The notes beneath the pieces are model-generated. The model saw only the letters and a program-made list of their open reading frames with translations. It was not told the DNA's origin and searched no databases. 64,000 nt of DNA, taken from NCBI GenBank assembly GCA_035528575.1, contig DATKYK010000021.1, forward strand, positions 1-64,000, read 5' to 3'. Origin of the DNA: Dehalococcoidia bacterium (lineage in GTDB: Bacteria > Chloroflexota > Dehalococcoidia > E44-bin15). Below, piece by piece: positions 1 through 8,994 of this stretch; within the stretch, counting starts at the first letter, position 1, and every line of letters starts with the position of its first letter. Made by a program: the position numbers and the translations under genes.

Positions 1-190
1 CACCGACCTCGCTGTTAATCGAGTCGCATAGTTTCCCGAAGGCCGTGTGGATGCCGCGCATGTCGGCCGTCACGGTGAAGTGAAAGCTGCTGGCACGTAC
101 TTCAGCGGGATCGATGGCCAATGGCAGGCTCATCAGAACCAACGCCATGGCAAAGACGATAATAGTGAACGGATAGATCCTGGCTTTCAC
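1..190 (-). CDS. Partial secreted protein, N-terminus only
   Basis: The frame opens with GTG at 190, preceded by an AGGGG ribosome site 7 bases upstream, and runs off the window edge. The 63 visible residues begin with a basic start (MKARIYP) and a hydrophobic core ending near AVRASS, a typical signal peptide. The mature part reads SFHFTVTADMRGIHTAFGKL, which resembles the opening strand of exported metallophosphoesterase-like proteins, but no catalytic motif is inside the window. Export is well supported; the family is a guess. Confidence 0.6.
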   Translation of the reverse strand, partial: MKARIYPFTIIVFAMALVLMSLPLAIDPAEVRASSFHFTVTADMRGIHTAFGKLCDSINSEVG

Positions 191-374
191 GACACGACCC
201 CTATATCAATGTGACTCATGATTTTAACCGCACCTTATACGAATATCCTCCTATCCCATACCCTTCAAAATACATAAAAATACAGCGCTGTCTTCTTTTT
301 AATTTACCGGTCATCTCTTTTCCCTCACTGGAAAAGACTCTCACTTGCCCCTCATCTGCCGTGGTGAAGCTGCC

Positions 375-1805
375 CTATTTTTGCCAGAGACACTTCGTGG
401 CTTCCACTAACGAAGCAACCGGGTCAACCACGAGCTCCCTCACCAAGGTCCTTAACACAGCATTCTCTGATATAAAATCGGCCACCGGAGGGCTGGTCTG
501 GTAGTACCACTCCACCAGTTGAGAGCCAAGGCTATTTTGTAGCAGCACCTCATCCCTGAACGCACGTAACACATCGATTTCCGCAGCGGTCGATGTGCCG
601 TAGGCAGCGGTGGCGATGAAGCAGCCCCCTCCAGCAGCAGGGAATGTGTCCTGCTCGGAGTTGTTGTCCTCGTTTGACTCATCAACAGCGTCATCCTTAT
701 CGGCACGAACCTCAATACTGTCGGATTTGTCTGAAAGCGTGAACGGGCCAGATTTCATCGGGTCCGTGCACTCACCTGCATCCAGTGCGCCAATGGCTTG
801 GTCTTGCTGCCAGGAGCCGTCGATGTAGACCCCAGCAACACTCGCACCTGCAGAGGCCGTGCCTTCGTTGCACACACTGAAGGTAACATTGTAGGTCGAA
901 CCTTCCTCGACCCATTCCTGTGACATGGAACGGACCACGAGGTCTGGGCTGGGTGTTGAGGTCGGCGTTGGCGTAGGAGTGGGAGTGGGAGTGGGAGTGG
1001 GAGTAGGTGTAGGTGTTGGGGTCGGGGTAGGGGTTGGTGTAGGAGTGGGTGTAGGTGTCGGCGTAGGCGTAGGAGTAGGCGTCGGTGTAGGAGTCGGGGT
1101 AGGGGTTGGTGTAGGAGTGGGAGTGGGTGTAGGTGTCGGCGTAGGCGTAGGAGTAGGCGTCGGTGTAGGAGTAGGGGTAGGGGTTGGTGTAGGAGTGGGT
1201 GTAGGTGTCGGCGTAGGCGTAGGGGTAGGCGTAGGTGTAGGGGTCGGGTCGCCGCTGACGACGACATTGTCCACCCGTGTGCTGTCAAAATCTTCATCGG
1301 TGTCCCCCCAGAAACGGATATCAATGCTGGTATCTTCCGCAGTGCTGCCAAGGGCTACATCCACAGACGTTGCCGGCCAAGTCTCAGTGTCGCTAGTAAG
1401 GTCGTGTGTATTGACGGTGGTCCAGCTGCCGGCAGCAGACAGCTTCCACTGCACAACTAGGTCGCCGTCGTCACTGCCATCGTTGTCGGTATCCTGGCCC
1501 CAGTCGTACTCCAGGTGGATGTTCACCAGGCCTGTTGTGTCGATGCCCGACTTCGTGGCATTCGCACCGCTGCGCAGCTGGAGGTACTTATCGCCCGCAA
1601 GACCAAGGGGCCTAATGGCACAGTCCAACCCACTCCCATCGCTATCAGTCCAACCCGGCACGGTGTTCACGAAAATAGTGCCGAAATCATCCTGGAAGAC
1701 GATGGTGGTCTGCGTAGCCTGTGTTATGCCGATGATCAGAAGCGGAGCGGCCACAAGTGCTACCAGCATTAAAGCTAACATCAAATACACTATCATTGCT
1801 TTCAT
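375..1805 (-). CDS. Secreted Pro-Thr-linker protein with CARDB-like and CFI-box C-terminal domains
   Basis: This 476-residue protein starts with a signal peptide or anchor (residues 1-30). A beta-rich domain follows (about 35-185, with [11 protein letters not shown] acidic loops), then a Pro-Thr linker of about 48 dipeptides, a CARDB-like adhesion domain ([33 protein letters not shown]) and a C-terminal helical module opening with [10 protein letters not shown]. That Cys-Phe-Ile box is a recognised C-terminal domain of exported proteins. A cell-surface role is inferred; no enzymatic motif is visible. The gene is monocistronic, and a dispersed repeat lies about 310 bp upstream. Confidence 0.8.
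   Translation of the reverse strand: MKAMIVYLMLALMLVALVAAPLLIIGITQATQTTIVFQDDFGTIFVNTVPGWTDSDGSGLDCAIRPLGLAGDKYLQLRSGANATKSGIDTTGLVNIHLEYDWGQDTDNDGSDDGDLVVQWKLSAAGSWTTVNTHDLTSDTETWPATSVDVALGSTAEDTSIDIRFWGDTDEDFDSTRVDNVVVSGDPTPTPTPTPTPTPTPTPTPTPTPTPTPTPTPTPTPTPTPTPTPTPTPTPTPTPTPTPTPTPTPTPTPTPTPTPTPTPTPTPTPTPTPTPTPTPTPTSTPSPDLVVRSMSQEWVEEGSTYNVTFSVCNEGTASAGASVAGVYIDGSWQQDQAIGALDAGECTDPMKSGPFTLSDKSDSIEVRADKDDAVDESNEDNNSEQDTFPAAGGGCFIATAAYGTSTAAEIDVLRAFRDEVLLQNSLGSQLVEWYYQTSPPVADFISENAVLRTLVRELVVDPVASLVEATKCLWQK
960..1247 (-). repeat. Hexanucleotide tandem repeat encoding 48 Pro-Thr dipeptides
   Basis: A six-base repeat (GTNGGN on the plus strand) runs for 288 bp. Third positions vary while Pro-Thr is kept, which points to selection on the protein. 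Longer near-identical sub-blocks recur around 1016-1080 and 1098-1190, so copy number probably changes by slippage or unequal exchange. Confidence 0.9.
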
Positions 1806-2716
1806 TTCTTCACCCTACTTTTTGGTTTCAAATTGAAACGGTATTAACCCCCCGGGAGTATATATTTCGTGCGGGACTCTCAATTTGGTTTATAGCACTA
1901 TGTATACAGCCTGTCAACATATATTATCCTAATATAAATTAATCTTTCCAACATAGTCCTCCCAGAAATAGGCTGACCTGACGCCCTGGTCGGGGTTAAT
2001 ACTAGGTTGTGCGGCGACAAAAAAACCTCCAGCGATAGGCTTTGACACCCCGCTTGAAGGCTTATTTTTGGGCAAAACCATAAATCGCCATACTTCCTTA
2101 TCCGATATTCTTTTTTATGTGAATCCTCAGTCTTGCCCGTATGTGATTGTGGCTACTTGCAGGAAGCGCCTGGCGAAAGGCTCACATTTAGGGTAACATA
2201 ACATTCGCCATTTGTCTGTAGAAAAAGTCTGTATTTTTTGTGGGGAAAGTATGTATTTTTTATTGTGGGGAAACCCTTACAAAATTGTGGTTTTTTGTAG
2301 GGAGGGTTTGACACAGGTCAATACCACCGTGCGGGCTGTCAGGTACGCGGGTATGGGTTAGCTGGATTCAATATCGGGGCAGCAATATGCCAGCTCTTTA
2401 AGCTTTAGCGACAGCCTGGAGTTCTACAAGCTGCCGCTATCGTGACAAGCTAAATGGCCGTTAAAGTGAGTGGCTGGTGGTGGTCTTTCTTGTCCTTTTG
2501 TCTCGCCGTCTTTGGCGGCGTTTGCCAGCGATAGACTTGCGCTCCTTGCGTCTCTTGTCGGCGAGGTACTTGGATTCGTGCTTCATGTCGTATTGGGATC
2601 AGTGTTTTGCCATTATACCATGTCGCGGGGGCGTTAGCACCCAGATGGACCTCTCCTCACTTGAAATGGTTTAGCGATATATGCGCTCTGGCAGCTTTAG
2701 TGATAGCTTGAAGTTT
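1806..2716. other. Long intergenic region with repeats, no convincing gene
   Basis: About 900 bp without a supported gene. It holds a dispersed repeat copy (2117-2334) and two similar 30-bp tracts, AGCTTTAGCGACAGCCTGGA near 2400 and AGCTTTAGTGATAGCTTGAA near 2694. A very basic 41-codon minus-strand frame (2461-2586, Arg/Lys-rich) lacks a ribosome site and is not annotated. Confidence 0.6.
2117..2334 (+). repeat. Dispersed repeat, copy A
   Basis: About 220 bp closely similar to 27146-27366 in the same orientation. Both begin ATGTGAATCCTCAGTCTTGC and end in TTGACACAGGTCAATACC. Both lie upstream of a minus-strand gene for a large secreted protein. Copy A carries in-frame stops, so it is not coding. 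It may be a mobile or regulatory repeat. Confidence 0.7.
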
Positions 2717-2852
2717 TATAGAGACTGCTGAAATAGTCTCAATCAACCCCCTAATCCCCCAATCTTGGGGGACTTTTTTTAAAGCTGGGGGACACCCCCA
2801 GACCCCCGGCCCCGATAAAATCGGGGCACCTCTTTTTCAGCGGTCTCTTATA
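2717..2852. mobile_element. MITE-like element with about 20-bp terminal inverted repeats
   Basis: The left end (2717-2736) reads TATAGAGACTGCTGAAATAG. The reverse complement of the right end (2832-2852) begins TATAAGAGACCGCTGAAAAA, about 18 of 20 positions matching with one indel. The 136-bp interior has no ORF and contains G/C-run hairpins such as CCCCCAATCTTGGGGG. Size and structure fit a miniature inverted-repeat element. Confidence 0.5.
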
Positions 2853-2932
2853 GATTGATGTTGGGTTGAAGACTAACTGTGCCGGCCAGTAAAAAGCGCC
2901 TACCGGTTCTGAGGAGCTCAAGGAAGGGGTGG

Positions 2933-2957
2933 TGCCCCCAAGTGACGCGTGTTCGAA
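2933..2957. repeat. 25-bp direct repeat, left copy
   Basis: Identical over 25 bp to 4333-4357 and flanks the unknown gene 3002-4345. With its flank (GTGGTGCCCCCAAG) it matches 14 bp of plus-strand sequence at the 3' end of tRNA-Glu (from 6815), suggesting an att-like remnant. Confidence 0.6.
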
Positions 2958-3001
2958 AGTTGGCGAAGTGGTACAATTGTTTGAGACAGGTCCGGGCAAA
3001 C

Positions 3002-4345
3002 ATGACTACAAGGAAAATCTCAAATACCTCTGCGGCTTCAACAGATGAAGCTGAGGAAAAGCCACAAGCCCCTTTTGAATTTAAGACTAGCAAGGAAATA
3101 GTCTTTCTTAAAGAAGTAGTTGAACGTAGTCTTCCTCCTAATACAAGATTCTTAACTACTATTCCATATAAGAACCTGACTATTTTTGTAATAGCTACCG
3201 ATTCTAAGATGATAATGGTTGACGACGGGTTCTTGCCTCTGGGTGTAGTAATACTTAATGTAGGTAAACCGAAAGCCCTTTTACTTACACGAGAAGAATA
3301 CGAAGTACCGTATGAATTAGCAGGCGGTGAACGTTATGCAAGGTATGGTATATCCGATATCTACAGGATGTCGGAATTAAACGGATTAAGATTGATAGGA
3401 GTAGGACAACCATACAGAGGGCCAATGTTGACGGGCCACGGTGATGCTAACAGCAATATTCATTCTATTGAGGGTGTGCTGGTGGCGGAATTAGTCAATT
3501 ATCTGGCAGGGGTAATTGCGAAGAGGTATGGCCTTGTATTGCGTAAGCTGTTAGTAACAAGCTGTAATTCTAGAACCGGGGCGCCGGGAGAAGCGGATAT
3601 CCCCGTTTTTTATGCTCTGGAAGATGTGACGCCTTTCTCTAATCTGGATACAAGGACCAGTGCGAGGGGAAGCGGGCCGGTTGACCTTTTTGTAACCTGG
3701 GGTGATAGATGGATGGCCAAGTTACCGGGCCGAGAACCAGTTAGATATCAGCCAAAGGCTGAAGATGTTGCTGCTCATCCGCCGCTGACAAGAGAAGAAA
3801 TAGAGTTTTTATTACGAAAGGATGCCGAGGAAAGAGCTAAGGCGCAGGCTGAGGAGGTTCTGAAGTCCGCAGAAGAACCTCAAAAAGTGGAGAGGTCCAG
3901 GATTATCGCGGATTATTTGGCGCTGTTGAAAGCAAGCTTCGTATCTCTGGGCCAGAGGGCCGCGCGGAGGTCTCAGGAAATTGATCCCTCTGTGCCCCCG
4001 TATACAACCTTTGAAGTTCCAGAGTCGATTGATGATAGGCAGGATGTTGAGAGCACTATTTACGGGATAGATGGGGATATTGAAGGATTAATAGGTGCAT
4101 TATTTGAGGGTGATTTAAGCCAAGAGGAATTTAATAATTATATGTTAGAGAAGGCTGATGAATTGAGAGAGAAATGGTCTCCTGCTATAGAATCCGCAAA
4201 GAGTCATGTCAAAAGCAGACAGGATGCGATTAAGATTCTAGATTCCTTATTGGCAGATATGCCGGTAACCCATACTATTATTCCGTTCAGGAGCCTTTTA
4301 GAAGGTTGGAGGAAAGAATTGGAGTATTCTGCTGCCCCCAAGTGA
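3002..4345 (+). CDS. Hypothetical protein, probably C-terminally truncated
   Basis: ATG at 3002 (MTTRKISN) is chosen over the longer frame because upstream codons are made from repeat sequence; the ribosome site is weak. The 447-residue product has an alpha/beta N-terminal half (about 25-260) and a charged helical C-terminal half (about 290-447) with likely coiled coil around residues 290-320. No catalytic motif is recognised. The last codons (SAAPK-stop) come from the right 25-bp repeat, so the native end was probably lost. Base composition is more AT-rich than the later housekeeping genes, which fits acquired DNA. Confidence 0.65.
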   Translation: MTTRKISNTSAASTDEAEEKPQAPFEFKTSKEIVFLKEVVERSLPPNTRFLTTIPYKNLTIFVIATDSKMIMVDDGFLPLGVVILNVGKPKALLLTREEYEVPYELAGGERYARYGISDIYRMSELNGLRLIGVGQPYRGPMLTGHGDANSNIHSIEGVLVAELVNYLAGVIAKRYGLVLRKLLVTSCNSRTGAPGEADIPVFYALEDVTPFSNLDTRTSARGSGPVDLFVTWGDRWMAKLPGREPVRYQPKAEDVAAHPPLTREEIEFLLRKDAEERAKAQAEEVLKSAEEPQKVERSRIIADYLALLKASFVSLGQRAARRSQEIDPSVPPYTTFEVPESIDDRQDVESTIYGIDGDIEGLIGALFEGDLSQEEFNNYMLEKADELREKWSPAIESAKSHVKSRQDAIKILDSLLADMPVTHTIIPFRSLLEGWRKELEYSAAPK

Positions 4346-4357
4346 CGCGTGTTCGAA
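4333..4357. repeat. 25-bp direct repeat, right copy
   Basis: Same sequence and orientation as 2933-2957. It supplies the stop codon of the upstream gene and abuts the IS3 relic. Two copies 1.4 kb apart suggest an inserted or excisable segment. Confidence 0.6.
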
Positions 4358-4524
4358 TAGGTTAACATGCATTCCAAATCCGCCTGGCTTAAATGAACCT
4401 TGGCTTCCTGTAGCTTGTTGATGATCTGCTCCGGCGTAAACGCCCTTCTGGTCATATAAAACCCCCTTTCCAAATCGATCCAAGTCTAACATTTTACTTG
4501 GACCAATTTTTGGGGGGCAGGTCA
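4358..4524 (-). mobile_element. Relic of an IS3-family insertion sequence (orfA start and terminal repeat)
   Basis: A minus-strand frame from ATG 4455 reads MTRRAFTPEQIINKLQEAKV, the typical start of IS3-family OrfA (HTH domain). Homology stops after about 27 residues. Upstream lies an IS3-like inverted repeat, TGACCTGCCCCCCAAAAATT on the minus strand, ending at 4524. Everything downstream, including orfB, is gone, so the element is dead. Confidence 0.75.
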
Positions 4525-4618
4525 AGGTGAGGATATACATCCCGATGTAGTATCATTTGACGAACATGATTGAACAAAGAAGCTAACTTAATGTAGCCCA
4601 ATAATATTTTTTAACAAC

Positions 4619-4647
4619 TTGACTATTTCTTCGTTTAATGCGATAAT
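4619..4647 (+). promoter_or_regulatory. Sigma-70-type promoter for the small secreted protein
   Basis: TTGACT (4619-4624), a 17-base spacer and GATAAT (4642-4647) lie about 30 bp before the start codon at 4678. Confidence 0.5.
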
Positions 4648-4677
4648 AAGTCAAATAAAATAATTGGAGGTAAAGTA

Positions 4678-4899
4678 TTGCAGAGATTATTTAAAGTATT
4701 AGGATTAGCGGTAATAACAGCCATTCTGGTAGTTGCTCTGGCAGGTACCGTTTTAGCCGGTGATAATGGATATATGGAACCTGCTCCGGAATCTGGCGAT
4801 TGTAGTTCTAATGGCAGTGGCTTTGATGGCGACGTTGGGTCAGGGACTGGACCTGCCCCGAATGCAGGTCTTGGTATTCATGATGGCAGTGGTTTCTAA
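4678..4899 (+). CDS. Small secreted Gly/Ser/Asp-rich protein
   Basis: TTG start at 4678 with a GGAGG site 8 bases upstream. The 73-residue product has a clear signal peptide (VLGLAVITAILVVALAGTVLA) with a likely cleavage after LAGTVLA, leaving a short mature peptide rich in Gly, Ser, Asp and Pro (GSGFDGDVGSGTG) with one Cys. It has its own promoter and a strong terminator, so it is a real stand-alone gene. Function unknown. Confidence 0.7.
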   Translation: MQRLFKVLGLAVITAILVVALAGTVLAGDNGYMEPAPESGDCSSNGSGFDGDVGSGTGPAPNAGLGIHDGSGF

Positions 4900-4964
4900 T
4901 TCCCATAATAGGCTTATTGAGAGCTAGCTTCTGAATCATATCGACTGGATAACTTCGAAGCGAT

Positions 4965-4994
4965 AAAGGGGAAGCATAAATGCTTCCCCTTTTT
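4965..4994 (+). terminator. Rho-independent terminator
   Basis: A perfect 13-bp stem (AAAGGGGAAGCAT / ATGCTTCCCCTTT) with a 2-base loop is followed by a T run, 65 bp after the small secreted protein gene. Confidence 0.9.
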
Positions 4995-5014
4995 ATTTAT
5001 AGACTTAAACATTA

Positions 5015-5042
5015 GCCATATTGTCTGATCAAACAATATGGC
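5015..5042. terminator. Hairpin, possible second terminator
   Basis: A perfect 10-bp stem (GCCATATTGT / ACAATATGGC) with an 8-base loop and only a weak T tract. It lies between convergent genes and could end transcription of the minus-strand TIR operon. Confidence 0.4.
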
Positions 5043-5278
5043 TTCTCGTTACATTGCCACTCACATTGGCAGGGATTTATCCTTAAGAAGTCGCCGTAAT
5101 AGCTGCATGAACAAGCAATAGGTTTGTTTAGTAAAAAGTAACCAATAGATGACCGAAGATCCTGCCAAATATTCTTAATTCAATGTGTCCAGTTTCAAGG
5201 GTTCCCTTCACTTCATCTATACGGATTTAAGTCTACTTTGTAAATAGCATCAATAATCTCTGTCAGCTTTTGCTCAAA

Positions 5279-5713
5279 TTAGATTGCTGTGGGTTCAATG
5301 AAATCTACTCGTTTCAAATCTTTGAGAAGCTCCGGTACGCTACAGGTCTCTATCAAACTGGGGATAACTGTAAGACGCCCGTTTATTGCTTCGGTGAGTG
5401 CAACATTCATTTCCTTAGTGCACCAGTTCGAGCTACTGAATCCCTGACTCAGAAATATAAGGCAAGCATCGCTATGCTCGAATCCTTCTCCGATCTTGCC
5501 GGTGATAGAATCTCCCGCGTTAATCTTCCACTTATCAAACCATACTCTTATACCCTGTTGAGACAATCTCTCGGCAATTGTCTCTGCAATCTTCTCTGAC
5601 TTGGTCTTTTGTTTATAAGAAATGAAAACTTGATGCGCTCCACTTACCATTGGGGGCTGGCCGCTAATTTCCCTTACATTATTTGTGAGATGTTCCCATG
5701 CTTGCTGCTTCAT
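5279..5713 (-). CDS. TIR-domain protein, probable NADase-type effector
   Basis: This 144-residue protein is a single TIR domain after a 25-residue lead: HQVFISYKQK (strand A, box 1), IRVWFDKWKINAGDSI (BB region), SDACLIFLSQGFSSSNWCTKEM and a final strand. Glu101 in WCTKE aligns with the catalytic glutamate of NAD-cleaving TIR domains. The start codon follows directly on the stop of the upstream gene (TGA-ATG), so the pair is translationally coupled. Known bacterial TIR effectors act in anti-phage NAD depletion; that role here is inference, supported by the mobile-element surroundings. Confidence 0.8.
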   Translation of the reverse strand: MKQQAWEHLTNNVREISGQPPMVSGAHQVFISYKQKTKSEKIAETIAERLSQQGIRVWFDKWKINAGDSITGKIGEGFEHSDACLIFLSQGFSSSNWCTKEMNVALTEAINGRLTVIPSLIETCSVPELLKDLKRVDFIEPTAI

Positions 5714-6181
5714 TCAAGAAGTAATATTACTTGCAACGAGCTGCTGGGATCGAGATAACGAATCCCACTCTAAGTTAAATTGATCAGTATACTTTGGTTG
5801 GGTTTTGAAGAAGTACGTTGCGATAAGTTGATTAGGTATGTTTGTAGGTGGCATTGTGGTGTAGTTGCAGAAAATTCCCGTAATGATAGCCTGAACTTTA
5901 AGAGGAACACCACCAGTTACAGGGATCTCATATATAGGAATGTGCGCTGAAATTACTTTTTCTAGAGGCTCTATTTTTTCACGTATCTCAATTGATAATC
6001 CCTCCCAATCAATTGAAAATATATCAGATAGTTCACGAACCTCAGAAAAATCACCATTGGCATTTTGAAATTGTGCACAATATTCTATACTTAGCGGTGG
6101 CCTCTTCTCAATATCGTGCAGTGAACGGATATTATATCCGAACGTAAGGTCCGATATTATTCTGGGTAAATTCGTCTCCAT
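5714..6181 (-). CDS. Hypothetical partner of the TIR protein
   Basis: A 155-residue, mostly beta-strand-like protein with no recognised motif, first gene of the two-gene TIR operon. It has two cysteines and no membrane segment or signal peptide. Abutting genes with no spacer suggest that it senses the trigger or restrains the TIR effector. That role is inferred only from position. Confidence 0.6.
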   Translation of the reverse strand: METNLPRIISDLTFGYNIRSLHDIEKRPPLSIEYCAQFQNANGDFSEVRELSDIFSIDWEGLSIEIREKIEPLEKVISAHIPIYEIPVTGGVPLKVQAIITGIFCNYTTMPPTNIPNQLIATYFFKTQPKYTDQFNLEWDSLSRSQQLVASNITS

Positions 6182-6564
6182 ACCTTCCTCTAGATTATGG
6201 TTTCTGCGTTAATACTACATTGGTCTCGACTGATTGATCATGCTACCGTAGTTCTAACATCGCCTCGTGATTATACCACTTTTCAAATGAGCATAACTCA
6301 TTCCTGCTGATAATGACGTCCTACAATAGAGCCAACAAGAAGCTCATTGTAGCGCAACTACAGATTAATAGGGATCAGACTATTGGTTGTTAAGCAAGTG
6401 AATTAATCCCATAATGCTAACTCTCTAACAGGCCTTAAGTTAACTTGCATTAAAATTCTGCAGAAATGCATTTTAAGTACATTGCTAAGGGTAAAATATT
6501 ATTGAAAAAAATTGGGGTGTTATTTTAGGGTTTTTAGAATGCAGAATAGGAGATTGCTGTCAAA
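6182..6564. other. AT-rich intergenic region
   Basis: About 380 bp upstream of both the TIR operon and the recombinase relic. It presumably holds the TIR-operon promoter; I see no gene or clear repeat. Confidence 0.4.
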
Positions 6565-6810
6565 ATGACGGAAGAATTCGGGGGGATTGGGGAGCACCTT
6601 AAAGCCAGAAAGTCTAACTCTGTAAGTGGTACCATTTCTGGGGGTAGGTCAGAGGACGAGGAAGGTCGAAGAGGAATCCTCCAGAATGTGTTCGTTAAGT
6701 TTGTGGTGGATCGTCAGCGTATCGTTGATATCGAGGTAAAGCCTCCCTATAGCTGGCTGATGAGATGGAAACCTATGCAGGTAGCAGGGGAAAATCTGTC
6801 CGTGAAATGA
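6565..6810 (+). pseudogene. Possible serine-recombinase C-terminal relic beside tRNA-Glu
   Basis: An 81-codon frame whose second half (VFVKFVVDRQRIVDIEVKPP) resembles the last strand region of large serine recombinases. There is no catalytic domain, and an in-frame stop lies just upstream. It ends 5 bp from the CCA of tRNA-Glu, a usual place for an integrase gene. Similarity is short, so the assignment is tentative. Confidence 0.4.
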
Positions 6811-6818
6811 TAGTGTGG

Positions 6819-6891
6819 TGCCCCCAAGGGAACTCGAATCCCTGTTTCCAGCTTGAAAGGCTGACGTCCTAGGCCACTAGACGATGGGGGC
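6819..6891 (-). tRNA. tRNA-Glu (TTC)
   Basis: The cloverleaf folds with acceptor GCCCCCA/TGGGGGC, anticodon loop CTTTCAA (TTC) and T loop GATTCGAG. CCA is encoded (6816-6818). The 3' end faces the accessory region, consistent with use as an integration site. Confidence 0.95.
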
Positions 6892-6933
6892 TTTTTAATC
6901 CTCCATATTTTAGCACAGAGGTGGATAGCTTGC

Positions 6934-7946
6934 CTATGGGTAGACAGCAGATCGCTCAAGCGACATCTTTTCGTCTAAGCCAAGCATGAGGTTCATGCTC
7001 TGTACTGCCTGACCGGCCCCGCCCTTTACCAGGTTGTCGATGCAGCTAACGACGATGAGCCGCTCCGTTCTAGGATCAATGGTGGGGTAGATCAGACACA
7101 GGTTTGTGCCCAGGGTTTGCTTGGTCTGGGGCGGTATGTCAACCACCCTGACAAAGGGTTCGCCAAGGTAGAACTCCCGGTAAATCTCCTGTACATTCTG
7201 CTTTCCTGCCTTAAGCCTGGCATAGCAGGTGGTGAGGATGCCCCGGCTCATCGGTACGAGATGGGGCACGAAGGTCACCGAGAGGGCAAGCGCCGGGTTT
7301 AGTCCGCCAAGCTCCTGGGTAATCTCGGGCAGATGGCGATGCCCCTCGAGGGCATAGGCTGAGACATTCTCGTTCACCTCGGCGAAATGGGTTCCCATGC
7401 TCAGCGTTCTCCCTGCTCCGGAGACACCGGACTTGGCATCGATTACGATGTCCGGCTCGATCAGCCCCTCCCTAACCGCAGGGGCCAGGGCCAGTATTGC
7501 GCTGGTGGGGTAGCAGCCGGGGTTGGCTACCAGTCGGCTTGATGTTATCCGTTGGCGATTTAGCTCCACCAGTCCGTAGACCGCCTCGCCGAGAAGCTGC
7601 GGTGCGGGGTGGGCAAAGTCATACCATTTCTGGTAACCCTCGGCCTCCTTGAGCCTGAAGTCGGCGCTTATATCGATCACCTTGATGCCCCGCCCGAGCG
7701 CCTCCGCCACGGCCTCAGCGCTCATCCTATGCGGCAGTGCGGAGAAGACCAGAGTCACCTCCCCCAGCTCAGGCTCGATCACCATATCGATGTCGGCTAG
7801 GTGAGGCAATACCACACCAATCCTCTGCCCCACGGCGCTTCTCCCCGTAATCGAGGCTAGTTCAACACGGGGATGGTGGTGAAGGAGCCTTGCAAGCTCC
7901 ATGCCCACATAGCCTGTTACGTTGATAATGCCTACTTTCACCGTCA

Positions 7947-7947
<1 letters not shown>
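6934..7947 (-). CDS. argC: N-acetyl-gamma-glutamyl-phosphate reductase
   Basis: A cytosolic enzyme of arginine synthesis that reduces N-acetylglutamyl phosphate with NADPH. The 337-residue length is normal. The nucleotide-binding start GIINVTGYVGMELARLL, SADFRLK, the active-site segment VANPGCYPT (Cys145) and GHRHLPEI are all present. The start ATG overlaps the zincin stop (TAATG), so it is coupled to the upstream genes. The rest of the arginine pathway is not in the window. Confidence 0.95.
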
Positions 7948-8343
<396 letters not shown>

Positions 8344-8363
<20 letters not shown>

Positions 8364-8994
8364 GGGAACACCCTCCCCTTAGCACGCACTCATGACACCG
8401 GGGGCGCTGTGCCTGACATACCCTCCTGCCGTGAGCCAGCATGTTGAGATGAAATTGATAGATTGCCTCAGCAGGCACCAGTCCCTCCAGTAGCTCGTGC
8501 GCCCGCGCCGGCGACACCCCTCTGCCGATAAGCCCCAGGCGCCTGGATACCCGATAAACATGGGTATCCACGGGGAGCGCCGGCCTTCCCATCGAGAACA
8601 GCAGCACGCAGCTTGCCGTTTTGGGTCCTACCCCGGGCAGCGCTTGAAGCCATGCCCTGGCTTTGTGGAGCGGGAGCGTGCTAAGGAACCCCAGGTCCGG
8701 AGATCCGGAACCATCGAGGATTCCCTCGAGGATCGCCTTTATCCGCGGTGCCTTAATCCGGCTCAGCCCGCCGCATGAGATAGCCGCAGCGATCTCATCG
8801 CTCTGCGCCCCCGCTACCCTATCCCAACTTCCGAAGGCAGAAATGAGGCTACTGAAGGCCCGGTGTGAGTTAACATCCGAGGTGTTTTGCGAGAGGACAG
8901 CCATAACTAGCTCGGAGAGCGGATCGCTTCTCCGTTTCCACTGGGGAATGCCATACTCCTGCCCCAGCAGGTGGATGATCTCATCGATGGTCAT
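8344..8994 (-). CDS. nth: Endonuclease III-type DNA glycosylase
   Basis: Base-excision repair enzyme that removes oxidised pyrimidines. The 216-residue protein has the helix-hairpin-helix LPGVGPKTA with catalytic Lys125, Asp143 in PVDTHVYR, and the iron-sulfur loop C193-x6-C200-x2-C203-x5-C209. The start overlaps the stop of the phosphatase gene by 4 bp (ATGA), indicating one operon. Confidence 0.95.

Noticed and set aside
755-1351. Minus-strand Leu/Arg/His-rich frame in the repeat
   Set aside because: Out-of-frame reading of the same hexanucleotide repeat, no ribosome site and no domain.
925-1836. Long plus-strand frame rich in Gly-Val repeats
   Set aside because: It is the antisense shadow of the Pro-Thr repeat; the minus-strand frame has a signal peptide, CARDB-like and CFI-box domains.
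2461-2586. 41-residue very basic minus-strand ORF
   Set aside because: No ribosome site and low-complexity Lys/Arg content in a repeat-rich intergenic region; no independent support.
5279-6181. Thoeris defence system
   Set aside because: There is no ThsA-like NAD-binding effector gene next to the TIR gene, and the partner does not resemble one.
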